DNA of 64,000 nucleotides from Halicephalobus mephisto (taxonomy: Eukaryota; Nematoda; Chromadorea; Rhabditida; Panagrolaimidae): positions 62,001-126,000 of the forward strand of contig SWDT01000040.1 of assembly GCA_009193035.1 (NCBI GenBank), given 5' to 3'. A program made the translations under genes and the position numbers. The first letter of the stretch is position 1, and every line of letters begins with the position of its first letter. This document shows, piece after piece, positions 1 to 10,457 of this stretch. The notes below the pieces were generated by a model. The model had not been told where the DNA came from. It saw only the letters and a list, made by a program, of their open reading frames with translations, and ran no database searches.

Positions 1-572
1 TTTCTATTTTCATTTATTTTGCGCGAAAAAATCTAAAAATCATTCTTGTAAAATTTAAAGATTAGAAACTTTAAAAATAGTTTCAACGTGATTCTTAGTT
101 ATTTTAGGAGTTTTTAAAATTGTAGTAAAAAAACAGGAAAAAACAAGTCATGTCGGAAGTGCCAGATTTACCTTTTTTACTCATCTTGCGCGGGAATTTA
201 AAAATTAGAAAAAATCATTGAAATTATAACTTAAAATTTTAAAAAATCATTGAAATTATGATTTAAAAATAATTAAAAATCATTAAAATTATAATTTAAA
301 ATTAGAAAAATCATTGAAATTATAATTTAAAAATTTGAAAAATCATTAAAATTTTAAAAAATCATTGAAATTATGATTTAAAAATAATTAAAAATCATTA
401 AAATTATAATTTAAAATTAGAAAAATCATTGAAATTATGATTTAAAAATTTGAAAAATCATTAAAATTTGGAAAAATCACTGAAATTATAATTTTAAATT
501 TTAAAAAACTATTGAAATTATGATTTAAAATTTTGAAAAACCATTAAAATTATGATTTAAAAAACAACTTAC
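1..572. repeat. AT-rich minisatellite-like intron sequence
   Basis: No coding sequence is visible. From about 190 to 560 a short AT-rich unit built on AAAATCATTGAAATTATGA and AAATCATTAAAATTATAAT recurs about ten times with small changes, so this is degenerate tandem repetition. It follows the splice donor of the minus-strand exon ending at 573 and is therefore probably intron of that gene. Confidence 0.6.
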
Positions 573-3500
573 CAGATATTTTTGTTTTTGTTCTTCTAAT
601 TCGTTCAAATGAATCAAAAAATTAGGCGAATCCGGTCTTAATCCAAGTCTGAACTCCAGCAATTCGCATTTTTCATTTTTGGGATCTTCACCATATTGCC
701 TTAGGAAAAATAAAATTTTGTCTAGAAATTTTTCATTTCTACATATTGCTGCTAAACCTTCTGCATCATGTCTAAAATACCGTAAATTTTTAACAACGAG
801 AAAACTTTGAGAATCAAATTCCGCACTGCATTCGTCCATGATCAAGTTCAATCCGCCCGTCGTTCTTAGGGCTTTTCTGCCCCAGGCCTCCCGAGCAGCT
901 ACACACAAAAGTTTTAATTTTACGTCATTTTTCGATCCTGTAAATTCTTTTACTGCTTTTTCCAAAGTCGAAATTTTCAAAATATCCCGAAATTCGTATG
1001 CCGTCATCATGATTCTCAAAATTAACTTCTGCCATCTGTGAATAATTTTTGATTTTTCGTTGACGAACAGCAATTCCAGGATCAAAGGCACCGCCGGGGA
1101 AGTCGCCAGTTGTCTTCCGAACGATCTTATGTCTAATTTCGTCATAATTTCGAATAAATTTAAAACTTTAAGTTCTAAATTCTTCAAATCATCCAATTTC
1201 CAAAATGCCAGATTTGCTCCCAAACAATAACCACCATTAGAAAACAAAAATACCTGAAAAAATTATTTTTCATTTTAAAAAAAAAACTTATTTGTCTTTT
1301 TTATTTGTCCAAAAATGTCCGTTTTTCCTTTTCCAAGGCCACTTAGCCCCGCCCACTTGGCTATCACGCGGAACCGGGCTGGCCCGACGCTGCCCAACTT
1401 CTTGTTTTCATTTTTCCGCTCTCTCTCTTTCATGCTGTCAGCTGCAGAACGCGCAGTCTCCAGCTTCACCGTGCAGTTGTTTATTATTTTTGGTTCCTCA
1501 GCAATTAAAATTTTAAAAAAACTGAATTTTTTGCAATCATTTTCTTTTTCTTATTACTTTGAAATTAGTTTATACCTATCAATTATAAAAAAAATCAAAT
1601 TTTTTATAAAAATTGTTAAATTTTAATTTTTTCGGTTCCTCAGCAATTAAAATTTAAAAAAACTAAATTTTTTGCAATCACTTTCTTTTTCTTATTACTT
1701 TGAAATTAGTTTATACCTATCAATTATAAAAAAAATCAGAAATTTTTTATAAAAATTGTTAAATTTTAATTTTTTTGTTCTTCAGAAATCAAAACTTTAA
1801 AAAAACTGGAATTTTATAGCGATTGATGTAGTTTTCTTTCCTTCTACCAAGTCGAAGATACTTTATAACCGCTAATTATCAAAGATTTTGAGAAAAAATT
1901 TCAAAATTTTACAAAAATCATTTTTTTTTATTTTATGATAATTAGTTTTTTAAAATTCAACTTTTACAATGATTGTTTGATCTTACTTTTCTTCTACTAA
2001 CCTAAAATCGATTGTTTTTTTAATTTTAAACAAAAAAATTTAAAAAATAGAAAAATTAAAACTTTTACGGTAATTTAATTTAATTTTGTTTACTTTAAAA
2101 TCACTTTAAATTGTTGATTTTCAGTTAAGTATGAAAATTTCCTAAGAAAATCTTTAAAATTTTGAAATTTTCTAGTTTGATCTTTGTTTTTTTATCAGCC
2201 AAAAATTGTTTACCGTTTTCGAGCTTGCAAATGATTAAAAATCTTGATTTTTAGAGCAATAGTTTTATTTTCCCATCTATTCAAAAACGATTTTTCTGTT
2301 TTTTTAGCTTTTATTGTTGAAAAAAGTTAAAAAAAAGCTTTAAAAATTCCCATCTCCCGGGGCAATAGTACAATTTTCTTTTTTAAATTAAAAATAAACT
2401 TTGAATAAAAAACTTCTTTAAAAATCGCTATTTCCTAAGGTAATAAATTAAATTTTAAAATAATTAAAAATTAATTTTTAATTTTAGAAATTTTAAAAAT
2501 TCAGATTTTTTCCATCAAAAATAACTTTTTTGACAACTTTTAATTTTCATTTAATTATGCGCCATCAGAAAAACATTTTAAATCCTTTTAAATCCTAAAG
2601 CGATTGATCTTTGTTCTTTTTCATCTGTCCAAGTTGTTTTTGTTGATCGTTCAATTTTCCACCTGTCAATCACGTTTCTTATCTATTTTCTGCACTTTTA
2701 GAGACTAATCTCCAATTAATTTTTTTATTTTAAAAAACACTATCCAATTTTTTTATTTTAAAAAACACTATCCAATTTCTTTATTTTAAAAAATATTATT
2801 TAATTTTCTTTAACTTTTTAAAAAAAACACTATCCTATTAATACAAAAATTTCCAAAAAATACTACCCAATTTTTTCAATTTTTAAAAATAATTTATTTT
2901 CTTTTAAAAATATTATTTTATTAGTTTTTTCAACTATATCTTATTTTTTAATTTTTGATTTTTAAGTGTTATCCCGATAATTCCCTGTATTTTGGACATT
3001 TTCCTATTAATTTTTTATATTTTTAATGTTGATTTTTCCAGAAAATATGACTACTGAAGAACCCGAAGTCAAAATCAACCGTCCTCCAGCTGAGAAGATG
3101 GCAGGAGGTGTCAGAATTGCTCGAAAAGAAAAACATCATTCCGAATCCGAAAAAGCTTCCAAATCCGACGATGAATTTCCGGAAGAATCCACTGCTGTTG
3201 CCCAATCGACTCTTGTCAAAGAACGGGAAAAAGCTTATCCAGAGGCCGCTGTTCGTTCATTTCACGAAAAACCTAGACCTACAAACGAACATCCTCCAAA
3301 TAATCATTTCAAGCCTCAGAAGCACAATGAAATCTTCCAACCTAGACGTCAGTAGGCTGCCACGGATCTTGAGGACTACGGTTCATGTATATATGTTTTG
3401 ATGAGGTTGATTAATGTTAATATTTGTAATTTTTTTCTTGCCTCCCTATGGGGTTCTCGATCGAAACTATTTCGCTTATTTTCCAACCTCAATTTTTTAA

Positions 3501-4687
3501 TTTTTTAAAATAAAACAAACCTTGAGAAATTTGGCATATTTCGAAAGATACGATATAGTATTCACAGCTGCATCCCGGATGGAAGAATTTTCAGAATATA
3601 AACACAGAGCTATTCTGTCGACGAGGGCAGCATAGTACGATATCGCCAGCATTCCTGATTTCCTCGTTCCGAGACCAGTGATCAAATCGAACAGGAGGAT
3701 TTTGGTTCTAGTAGGAATTCGTTCTCCTGATTCCAGGATTCTTGCTGAAATAAACTTAATATTGTAAAAATAAATATGGTTCTGAAATTATCTAAACATA
3801 AATTCCTGAAATCTTCCAACCGGGAATTAAAATTATAAAATTTAATGTTATTCAATAAAACACGGTCATAATTGTGGTATTACAGAAATCAAAAATAAAC
3901 TTTTGCATAAAATTTGAAAATTCTTTAAACATTAAAGTAATTTTTTATTTAATTTTTTTATCATTTCGTAATCAGTTATATATTTTAAAAATAAAAATAA
4001 ACTTTTGCATAAAATTTGAAAATTCTTTAAAAATCAAAATACTCTACAATTTCAGTTTTGCGTGACTGATATTTCGTAATCTTATATGATTTCATAATTA
4101 ATTTTTAAAAATACATTTTTCATAAACGAATTTACGAACTCGCTCTACTTTCGCGGAGTGATTTTCATATATGAAAAAGTTAATAAATATTTGAAAAACT
4201 AATTCACAACATAGTAACTCTTGAAAACAGATGTTTTATTTCTGTAAAAACAAACTTACTGATTATTTGAGGCACTGGTGAGACTTTGCCTTCTACGAAC
4301 AGCAGAGTCGGGGTTGATCTCTCGGAAATACTGGAACTGACGCAGCAGATGGTCAAAATCGAAATTAACTCGTTCAAAGCTCTGAATCTTTCTTCAGTAC
4401 ACTTCGAAGGCTCAGTCAGCATCTCACTGGTTAATTTTTGGAAGAAAATCGCCAGATCCCAAAATAGATCAAGTTCATCTTCGAAAAACTTTTTTAGATT
4501 ATTTTTCTTCCCAGCAAGTCTCTGGAAAATAAAATTCATATATGAAAAAACAAAATAAACTTGCATTTCTGACGGATTTGAGTTCGTTGAGGATTTCGTC
4601 CGATTCGCCGTTGGAGAATCTTCGATAAAGAGCCATGTGAGCTTCTTCTTCTTCTTTCATCGTCAGTTTTCTTCGTTTTGCTTCCAT
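573..4687 (-). CDS. ARM/HEAT-like repeat protein, 5' part of gene (continues off the left edge)
   Basis: Exons on the minus strand are about 4522-4687 (start codon at 4687), 4260-4521, 3521-3744 and 573-1253. Phases agree for the last three (donors GTAAGT at 4259, GTTTGT at 3520 and GTAAGT at 572). The exon 1 to exon 2 junction near 4520-4575 is uncertain: the obvious donor does not keep the frame, while a weaker GTCAGA does. The protein starts MEAKRRKLTMKEEEE and is then almost all helix-forming, with leucine-rich blocks such as GGLNLIMDE that look like ARM repeats. I considered ARMC5 because of this pattern but cannot show it. The last exon ends in a good donor, so the C-terminus is outside the window. 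The acceptor CTACTTCAG touches the start codon. A complete DAP1 gene sits inside the 2.27-kb third intron. Confidence 0.6.
1330..1500. promoter_or_regulatory. GC-rich island, probable promoter or 5' exon of DAP1
   Basis: About 170 bp of much higher GC content than the flanks, with pyrimidine runs (CTCTCTCTTTC) and no conserved reading frame in either direction. It lies inside an intron of the minus-strand ARM gene and upstream of plus-strand DAP1, whose start codon follows a splice acceptor. The simplest reading is the promoter and non-coding first exon of DAP1. Confidence 0.4.
1495..1790. repeat. Tandem duplication, unit about 137 bp
   Basis: The sequence beginning TTCCTCAGCAATTAAAATT at 1495 is repeated almost unchanged at 1634, and a third, more diverged start (TTCTTCAGAAATCAAAA) follows at about 1780. 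The unit ends in AAATTGTTAAATTTTAATTTT. It is non-coding. The following 1.2 kb to 3040 is AT-rich with simple runs, including a roughly 28-bp repeat containing CACTATCCAATTT at 2730-2800, and nothing else I can name. Confidence 0.75.
3047..3355 (+). CDS. DAP1: Death-associated protein 1 (DAP1) homologue
   Basis: A single coding exon of 102 codons, the same length as human DAP1. Family landmarks are the N-terminal HPPA-like motif (here RPPAEKMAGGVRI, as in PPAVKAGGMRI), a variable acidic and serine-rich middle, and the C-terminal HEKP...QPR signature (FHEKPRPT ... IFQPRR). DAP1 is a small, proline-rich, intrinsically disordered cytoplasmic protein described as a negative regulator of autophagy and an mTOR substrate, and as a ribosome-associated factor. 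The start is set by acceptor TTTTTCCAG at 3042, five bases upstream of the ATG, implying an upstream non-coding exon or trans-splicing. The gene is nested in an intron of the opposite-strand ARM gene. Confidence 0.9.
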   Translation: MTTEEPEVKINRPPAEKMAGGVRIARKEKHHSESEKASKSDDEFPEESTAVAQSTLVKEREKAYPEAAVRSFHEKPRPTNEHPPNNHFKPQKHNEIFQPRRQ

Positions 4688-4689
4688 CT

Positions 4690-5098
4690 GAAGTAGAATT
4701 AGTGTAACATGGAGTAAAATAAATTTAAATTACATTAAATGCAAATAAAACTGATTTTAAAATATTCAAGAAAATTTGGCTCCAAAAACAGATATAAATG
4801 GTTTTTAATTTCTACAAAACTCGACAAAATTGATTCCGAACCACAATCAAAAGCGAAATGACTGGCCTAAAACAGCTAAAACTAATACAACTGGTTCCAA
4901 ATCACCATAAACCTGATAAAATTGACTTTAGACTGTTATGAAAATCATCATAACTGATCTAAGAGAACCATAAAAATCGATAAAATTGGTCCCAAGTCCT
5001 TCTGAAATTGTATATCACTGGTTCTGAATCCTAAAACTCGATGTAACTGGCTTTAAATTATAATAAAAATCGATAAAATTAGTTCTAAATTATTGTAC
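4690..5098. other. Non-coding region with loosely repeated AT-rich phrases
   Basis: No open frame is supported. Phrases such as ATAAAATTGA, AACTGGTTC and AAATCGATAAAATTGG recur every 30-40 bp from 4740 to 5098, like a badly decayed minisatellite. This is the upstream side of the minus-strand ARM gene, which starts at 4687. Confidence 0.4.
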
Positions 5099-5486
5099 AA
5101 ATCGATATAAGGAATTAAAAAAAACTCACTTCCGATGAAATACGAATTTTCATATATGAAAAACCTTTTTTGAGAACGGTTGGATCATACCTGGGTAACT
5201 CGAAACAGTGAAAGACAGTGGATTCTGAAAAAAACAATAAATTAATTTAATTTAATATTAAACAAGACAAAATCCGAAAAAGCCCGAAAACCGGAGATTA
5301 CGAAACAGGTTGAAGGAATTTCGATATATAAAAAAGCAAATTCAGTCTGTAGAATCAAAAAATGCAAAATTCCATAAAAATGTAAAAAATCAAGTAAATA
5401 TTGAAATTCTTTGAAAATTTCCATAAACTAGAGAAATCTGACATTCAAAACAAACTTTCCAGTGAAAAGAGAAAAATTTGATATAT
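5099..5486. repeat. Direct repeat, left copy (385 bp), partner at 30694-31075
   Basis: This segment and 30694-31075 share nearly every base in the same orientation; I count roughly ten substitutions and a few short indels. On the minus strand both copies hold a small exon-like unit, an acceptor TTTTCAG followed by about 35 bp ending at donor CAG/GTATG, so the segment looks like a 5' exon or promoter region. Homology begins at AATCGATATA and stops sharply after GATATAT. The two copies bracket the whole 25-kb transposon-rich block. Confidence 0.9.
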
Positions 5487-6727
5487 AACGCAGTTTTTGA
5501 GAGAATCGAGGGTCGGATGGACAAATGCAAAAAACTTTTTCTGATTTGACTGAAATTTTGTCCATGTAATCACACGGAAGCATAATTACGAAATTTCAGG
5601 GTACAGCCTTCTGAAGTGGCTTCTGGAGCGAGATCCAGAATCCGCGCTTTCTGAAGCGCTCACATGTTGGACCCCCACATGTTATATATCAGTCGACTCG
5701 GAATTTAATTCTGAGTCTAATGATATATAAATCATAATATTTGAATCAAATTTTAAAAATTTATGATTGAAAGTATTTTGCAAATATCACTTTTTCTTAG
5801 TTTCTCCCCATTCACCTTGCTGATGGAACAAAAGTTAACGCCAGTTCCTGAATCTCCATCCAATTTTACATCGTATAGAAAAAGATTCAGGAAGAAGACA
5901 GGTGTCTCCAGAAGTTACATCGCAAAATAACGTGAGCTCACTTGTGCGAAAGTTTGGACAGTCCAGACCCGTTTTCGCACAAGCGACCCCAAAACGCCAA
6001 ACCGAATGACAATTTCGTGTTGGGTCCTTGTTTCCTTCTTTATTATTTGTAATTTATTTAAATTTGTGGTTTTTTAAAATTCTTTCTCAGATGATAGATT
6101 ACTTTATGGATGTTTATTTATCCATGAAATTGTAATTTTTTTGCATTTTTATCATGGTTTTCGTGTTTGTATTCAATTAGATACTGCTTACCGAGCTTTT
6201 CATCATTGATAGAAGACACTTTTATTTTCACTTTTTTTAGGTATTCTGTAAATGAATCTTTCTCATTTTGGTTTGAATTACTAGTGAGGTAAATTTTCAT
6301 CATTGATAAGGTTAATTAATTTTTAATTTTCGGATTTTTTATTCAAGTGTGCAATGGATTTTACATTACCTTTTTTGAAAATGCTTTTCCGAATATCATT
6401 GTCTTCCAGTCATTACTGAGATGCAACACAGGTTCCGATGATATCCCCTATACTGAATAAGGTTCTAGTTACACAATACCGGTACTTTACACTCTCATTA
6501 CAAGGTCCTTAAATACTGATTGCGCGATGATAAAGCAGCGACGTTCTTTGTTATTCTAATATTTGTTTGATTGTAAACTGTTGATGGTCAAAATAAACTT
6601 TAGAATTTATAACTTTTTTAAAGCTTGACAATTTTATATAAGTGATATATACTTTTTACCTCGTCCTCTTGGTTACAATCAACTTGTACTCTTCGTAATT
6701 TTTTTTCAATAATTTTAGTTTCAAAAC
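5487..6727. other. Region without a supported gene
   Basis: Mixed AT-rich sequence with short GC-richer stretches at 5600-5690 and 5880-6000. A minus-strand open frame of 61 codons at 6118-6303, starting MMKIYLTSNSN, is the only candidate. It matches nothing I recognise and has no splice or promoter context. Confidence 0.3.
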
Positions 6728-7019
6728 ATGTCCTATAGTATTTCTATTAATTGGAACGAAGAGGCTATTAATTCTATCAAACATTATGTCGATCATGGGT
6801 GCTCTTTTCATCGTTTGTTAAACGACATCAATCAGATTCTTGATATAGAAGTTGGACAATCGAGTTTGTCAAACAAAATCAAAGCTTTATTTAAAGCATT
6901 ACAGCAAAAATCTACATCCAGTATTGACTCACAGAATATACAATGGATGAAATACACAAGACGATGATTCATTTATCAGAACTTGTAAAACAACTGGATA
7001 GCAAGAAGCACTATTAAAA
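6728..7019 (+). pseudogene. 5' remnant of the ORF interrupted by the Polinton
   Basis: An open frame of 79 codons starts at 6728 (MSYSISINWNEEAIN). It is mostly helical, and after its stop at 6967 coding-like sequence continues in shifted frames up to the Polinton boundary at 7019. The sequence directly beyond the element (26180 onward) is an open frame encoding a FLYWCH zinc finger, so the two parts were probably one transposase-like gene before insertion. Frameshifts on both sides mean it was already decaying or decayed later. Confidence 0.45.
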
Positions 7020-7025
7020 GAAGAA
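7020..7025. repeat. Target-site duplication GAAGAA of the Polinton (left)
   Basis: GAAGAA directly precedes the left terminus AGTAGTATATAAAGG, and the same six bases directly follow the right terminus at 26180-26185. A 6-bp duplication is the rule for Polinton/Maverick insertion. Confidence 0.9.
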
Positions 7026-7357
7026 AGTAGTATATAAAGGGGGTTTCTGGCGCACCCAAAAACCCACAAACCCCATACAGTCTATTTTACCTATAAAAAT
7101 GTCTATTTTACCTGTAAAATACCTAGCGCAGAAAAAACCCACAAAATCTCATAGTCTATTTTACCTATAAAATGTCTAGCGCAGAAAAAACCTCAAAGCC
7201 CATTCTCATTTTTTATACTTTTTTTCGGTAATTTTTATAATTTTTTTATGATTTAAATGTTTATTAACAAACCATTAACAAATTACGAGATTACAAAATT
7301 AGCTAAAAAATTAAAAATAAAAAATTTCAGAGGGGTATTTATGAGGGATACTCTTCC
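7026..7357 (+). repeat. Polinton left terminal inverted repeat
   Basis: 332 bp matching, inverted, the right terminus once the piggyBac is removed. It contains iterated motifs: TCTATTTTACCTATAAAA at 7081 and 7155, with a close variant at 7102, and CTAGCGCAGAAAAAACC at 7123 and 7176. Its inner end includes the first bases of the protease gene (ATGAGGGATACTCTTCC), so the repeat runs into coding sequence at the right-hand end. Confidence 0.92.
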
Positions 7358-7617
7358 GGGTAAGGTTAATGATGTAGGCATCGAAGTCGGGTTTTAGCCC
7401 GACCAGATGACCGGAGGAAAACCACAAGCACCGCCCAGTGGCCGACGTCTCGGAGAGCTCGATCGATAGCCCCTGAGAGAGTCCTGTTCTCCCTCTTATC
7501 TTAAATGCTTGCATAATGAATAAAGCTTACCCAAGCAGAGAACCTGACAGTATAGAACCTGTAATCTTCTAGCTATGGTCTGGGAACACTTAACATCTTA
7601 AACCCTTTTCTTTACCC
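7358..7617. mobile_element. 260-bp GC-rich insert with GGGTAA/TTACCC ends, MITE-like
   Basis: Between two pieces of a protease-like sequence lies a 260-bp block that is much more GC-rich than the element. It begins GGGTAAGG and ends CTTTACCC, which are short inverted termini. Inside is the hairpin GTCGGGTTTTAGCCCGAC at about 7388. The right arm of the Polinton lacks this block at the equivalent place. No clean target duplication is visible, so the class is a guess. Confidence 0.45.
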
Positions 7618-7618
7618 C

Positions 7619-7697
7619 GACAATGATGTAGAATGTAGGGTTGTAAATTTGGATATCAGTAAAAATAGTGGTACTCATTGGATCTGTGGCGCATCCA
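7619..7697 (+). pseudogene. Fragment of Polinton protease gene at the left end
   Basis: About 70 bp encode the peptide VECRVVNLDISKNSGTHW in the plus direction, closely matching the N-terminal part of the intact protease at 24104-24412, including its catalytic His context (THW). The match breaks off at 7697 in a small GC-rich palindromic stretch. It suggests that the inverted repeat once reached further into the protease gene, or that a terminal exchange copied part of it here. Confidence 0.7.
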
Positions 7698-7766
7698 ATC
7701 CCTTCCGGGGAAGGGTGTGTCAGAAATAGCAATTGTACACTACTAATACATTTGAAGTTATTCTTC

Positions 7767-9154
7767 CTAGATATCGATTTCGCCGTTATTGATATGCTTT
7801 ATGGTACATTCTTTACTTTTACCATCGATTTTATAAGTGATGTTTAATTTGGTATCTGAAATCAATTATCGTTAAAGTAGATATGGATAAAAATTATTAC
7901 CAATGCTTTGAAGAAGGATCAAGACTATTTCTTTAAGAGACAATTTTCCATAAAATGTCCGAAATTTGTTAGAAATTTCTTTAAGTTCATCGAGCGAGAT
8001 GTTCAATTCTTGTCCCCGAGGGATTTCTTCTAAACATTGGTTATGTTAGTGCAATTAAAAGGCAAGAAAGGATTTACTGTCAATAGACTTTGATTTCAGT
8101 AGGTAATAAAAGTACGCCTTGTCGACCCCACAACTACCCCTCGTTTGATGTCTTTTCATGTTAGATTCCTGCTTGAAACCATTTCCGCAACGTGTGCACT
8201 AAACGTTATATTTTAAACAGTTATTTTCATAGAGAACATACATTGCTTTTTGCAGTCACAACTTCCATTGGCTTTTTCAGCATATCATAGGCTTTTTTCG
8301 TATCGCAGTTATGGTTTGCAAGCCTTGAACTGTTTATAGTCGTGTTGCAATACTCGCATTCATCCTAAATTTGAAAATAATTTAATTATGTGGAACAAAC
8401 ATACCTGTTCTTTCACATAATCGCCTTTATTTAGAGCGACGATGATTTTTGATCTAATTTCTGTCAGAATATTCGGATGATCATCGAGGAACTTAAGTGC
8501 AAACCAGGTTATAGCCGACGCAGCCATTCCAAATCCTGGACGACTATCATTTTCTAAATCAAAATTCTCTTTCAGCTCCTCTTTTAAGCAATGCGCCGCA
8601 TACTCCAGGACAATTACGTATAAGCCGAAATGAAGGCCATAAGTATCGTCGCCTGTGGCGTCATGATTTAGACCTATGACTTTTATCATTTTAAAGCGGA
8701 TCTCAAGTTTTTTTTCTTCGCCTTTTTTCTTGTTTGGGTGCCTATATTTGTAGATTCGTTCTTCCAAACTTGAAGAGAAAGTCGTTCCGCACTTTGTCAC
8801 TGACTTGAGCATTTTTCTCTCGTCCTTATTAGCCTTCTTAAGTAGCTCAGAGTCGACAATGACATACAACGAAGATTCCTCTGATTTCACGCCAACAAAT
8901 TTTTTTTTGAGAAGCTCCTCTTTGAGGGCCGTGATCATCTCTCTATTTTTCTTGTTTGGGTTTCCTGGATCACCTGTAGCAGAATGAGGCGCTGTAGTGT
9001 TATTCTGAGGCCCCTCTATGTTCAGTTGTTGATCGTGGTTGATATCATTCGCTGTTTCACTAAAAGTAAGAAAATAATAAGTAAAATGGTCTATGATTAT
9101 TTAATTATATATTTTATAATGATCTTAAACCACAAAATGAAAAACTTACTCCAT
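7767..9154 (-). CDS. Six-exon zinc-finger-like cargo gene inside the Polinton (373 aa)
   Basis: Minus-strand exons: 9150-9154 (only ATG plus two bases), 8405-9059, 8242-8364, 8078-8198, 7901-8029 and 7767-7855. All five introns (43-90 bp) have GT-AG ends and every phase closes, giving 374 codons including stop. The protein has a polar, asparagine-rich start, a conserved-looking middle containing GLNHDATGDDTYGLHFGLY, and two adjacent cysteine-histidine motifs near the C-terminus: CEYC...NHNC and CTRCGNGFKQESNMKRH followed by GSC, a C2H2/C2HC-type finger. I do not recognise the family. It lies between the left inverted repeat and the penton-like gene and is probably cargo. Its introns resemble host introns, unlike the single-exon viral core genes. 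Function unknown. Confidence 0.75.
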
Positions 9155-9481
9155 TTCAAAACCATCAAACGCATTTGCAATATAGAAATGTGAAAAGTAA
9201 AGTAGGAACGTGCAGAAAAATAATGATGATGAATAGACGAGCCTTTTATACTTTGGACTATAATTTATCACTTTTCCAAGGTGTGTCTTGTTTATATTTG
9301 ATCATATTAGCGTCGTTTCCTTAATCGAATTCTGTCTGCTTATATGATTTTTTGACGATAATTTTACTGACAAGAGCGTCTCTGACAAGGCCTAGAATTT
9401 TCTAGAAGTGTTTTAGATTTTCGTAAGAGCAATAGTTTCATTTAAAGGAAAAATAAATCATAAAGTTTTTTAAATTATTAA
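9155..9481. promoter_or_regulatory. Divergent intergenic region between cargo gene and penton-like gene
   Basis: About 330 bp without an open frame separate two divergent Polinton genes. It includes CTTTTATACTTTGG at about 9244, a TATA-like candidate, and otherwise AT-rich sequence. Promoter activity is inferred from the divergent layout only. Confidence 0.35.
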
Positions 9482-9901
9482 ATGACGATTTTCATTTTAC
9501 ATCTAACATCCAACAATTCAACTTTTGAGTATTCCTTTTCTCAAGAATTTTTGCGAAAGAAGTATAAGATAGGAGTTATAAAGTTAGATGGTTATTTAGA
9601 AATTAAAAATAAAATAAATGATCAAAATAATAATGATGAGAAGAACAAAGACAAACTTGATAATATTTTTATAACATGTAATTTAATTGAAGATTGTTAC
9701 GTTAATAAAAAGATGTTAAATTCAATTTATAGATTTAGACCTAATGATGAAATAAAAATAGAACCAAAAAATATTATTTATCATGAAGTAACTAACAGAC
9801 CAAATAAAATAAATTTAAAATTGGTAGATATTAACAATCATTTGATTGAGTTTAATAATATTAATATTTTTATTGAATTGGATTTGAAAGAAGTATCATA
9901 A
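9482..9901 (+). CDS. Penton/minor-capsid-like protein of the Polinton (139 aa)
   Basis: Short protein starting MTIFILHLTSNNSTF. Its C-terminal part, with PNKINLKLVDINNHLIEF followed by a short strand ending LDLKE, has the layout of the C-terminal strand region of proteins that accompany double-jelly-roll capsid genes in Polintons (a vertex or penton-like single jelly roll). It is shorter than the usual 180-250 residues, so part of the N-terminal jelly roll may be missing. It overlaps by a few bases the 3' end of the convergent small gene. The assignment rests on remembered family pattern and gene context. Confidence 0.5.
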   Translation: MTIFILHLTSNNSTFEYSFSQEFLRKKYKIGVIKLDGYLEIKNKINDQNNNDEKNKDKLDNIFITCNLIEDCYVNKKMLNSIYRFRPNDEIKIEPKNIIYHEVTNRPNKINLKLVDINNHLIEFNNINIFIELDLKEVS

Positions 9902-10189
9902 GGAAATTTTATTATTTTCAGTATATGGAGGGATTGTTTTAAATCCAGAACCTGTTACATTTTTTCCTACTAAATAATCGACAAATTCTTTATTTTTCTT
10001 TGTTAATTTCTTTTTTCTAGATTTTTTTGAAGAGACTTTATTTTCGTCTTTATTTAATGTTTCAAATGATTCATCATTATTGATCACAGGTTTACTCACT
10101 TCAAGGCCATCATCATGGACTTTGATCAGCTCGATTTTATTAGTAGCATTTTCATCTAATAGTTTATACTTATTATTCTTTTCAGCCAT
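9896..10189 (-). CDS. Small lysine-rich Polinton protein, function unknown
   Basis: 97 codons from the ATG at 10189, preferred over one at 10207 because the first residues from 10207 are hydrophobic and atypical. The middle is a strongly basic block (KKSRKKKLTKKNKE), followed by a short conserved-looking tail with FVDYLVGKNVTGSGF. A basic, small, late-type virion protein is possible but unproven. It is downstream of the glycoprotein and capsid genes on the same strand and its 3' end overlaps the penton-like gene. Confidence 0.5.
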   Translation of the reverse strand: MAEKNNKYKLLDENATNKIELIKVHDDGLEVSKPVINNDESFETLNKDENKVSSKKSRKKKLTKKNKEFVDYLVGKNVTGSGFKTIPPYTENNKISL

Positions 10190-10207
10190 CGAAAATACGA
10201 ACACCAT

Positions 10208-10457
10208 TTATTAATTTAAATTTTTAACTCTTGTTTAATGAGAGAACGGATGGGAAGTTAGTTAAACTTGGCTTTCTTTTAACTTTAAGAGGTTTCATTT
10301 CTATTTTTTCGGTTGGAGTTGACTCTTCCTCAAATCAAACTAATTTAATTCTACTTTGTTCTCTTTTACTTAAAGAAAACTGTGGTGATAGAATATAAAT
10401 CAAAGATCTAGCAATAAATACATAAATTAGTGTCGAAGCAATTGTTACATAAATTCT
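10208..10457 (-). pseudogene. Anchor-coding tail beyond the premature stop of the glycoprotein gene
   Basis: After the TGA at 10458 the minus-strand frame continues without a stop to TGA at 10335 and codes for a roughly 20-residue hydrophobic stretch and a lysine/arginine-bearing tail. No start codon or promoter is associated. The remaining bases to 10208 are non-coding spacer before the lysine-rich gene. Confidence 0.55.

Noticed and set aside
6118..6303. 61-codon minus-strand frame starting MMKIYLTSNSN, faintly like the start of the penton-like protein
   Set aside because: Similarity is limited to a few residues and composition is typical of AT-rich DNA; kept only as a note in the region entry.
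7311..7514. 67-codon frame across the GC-rich insert and left inverted repeat
   Set aside because: Runs across a repeat boundary and reads the wrong strand of the protease fragment.
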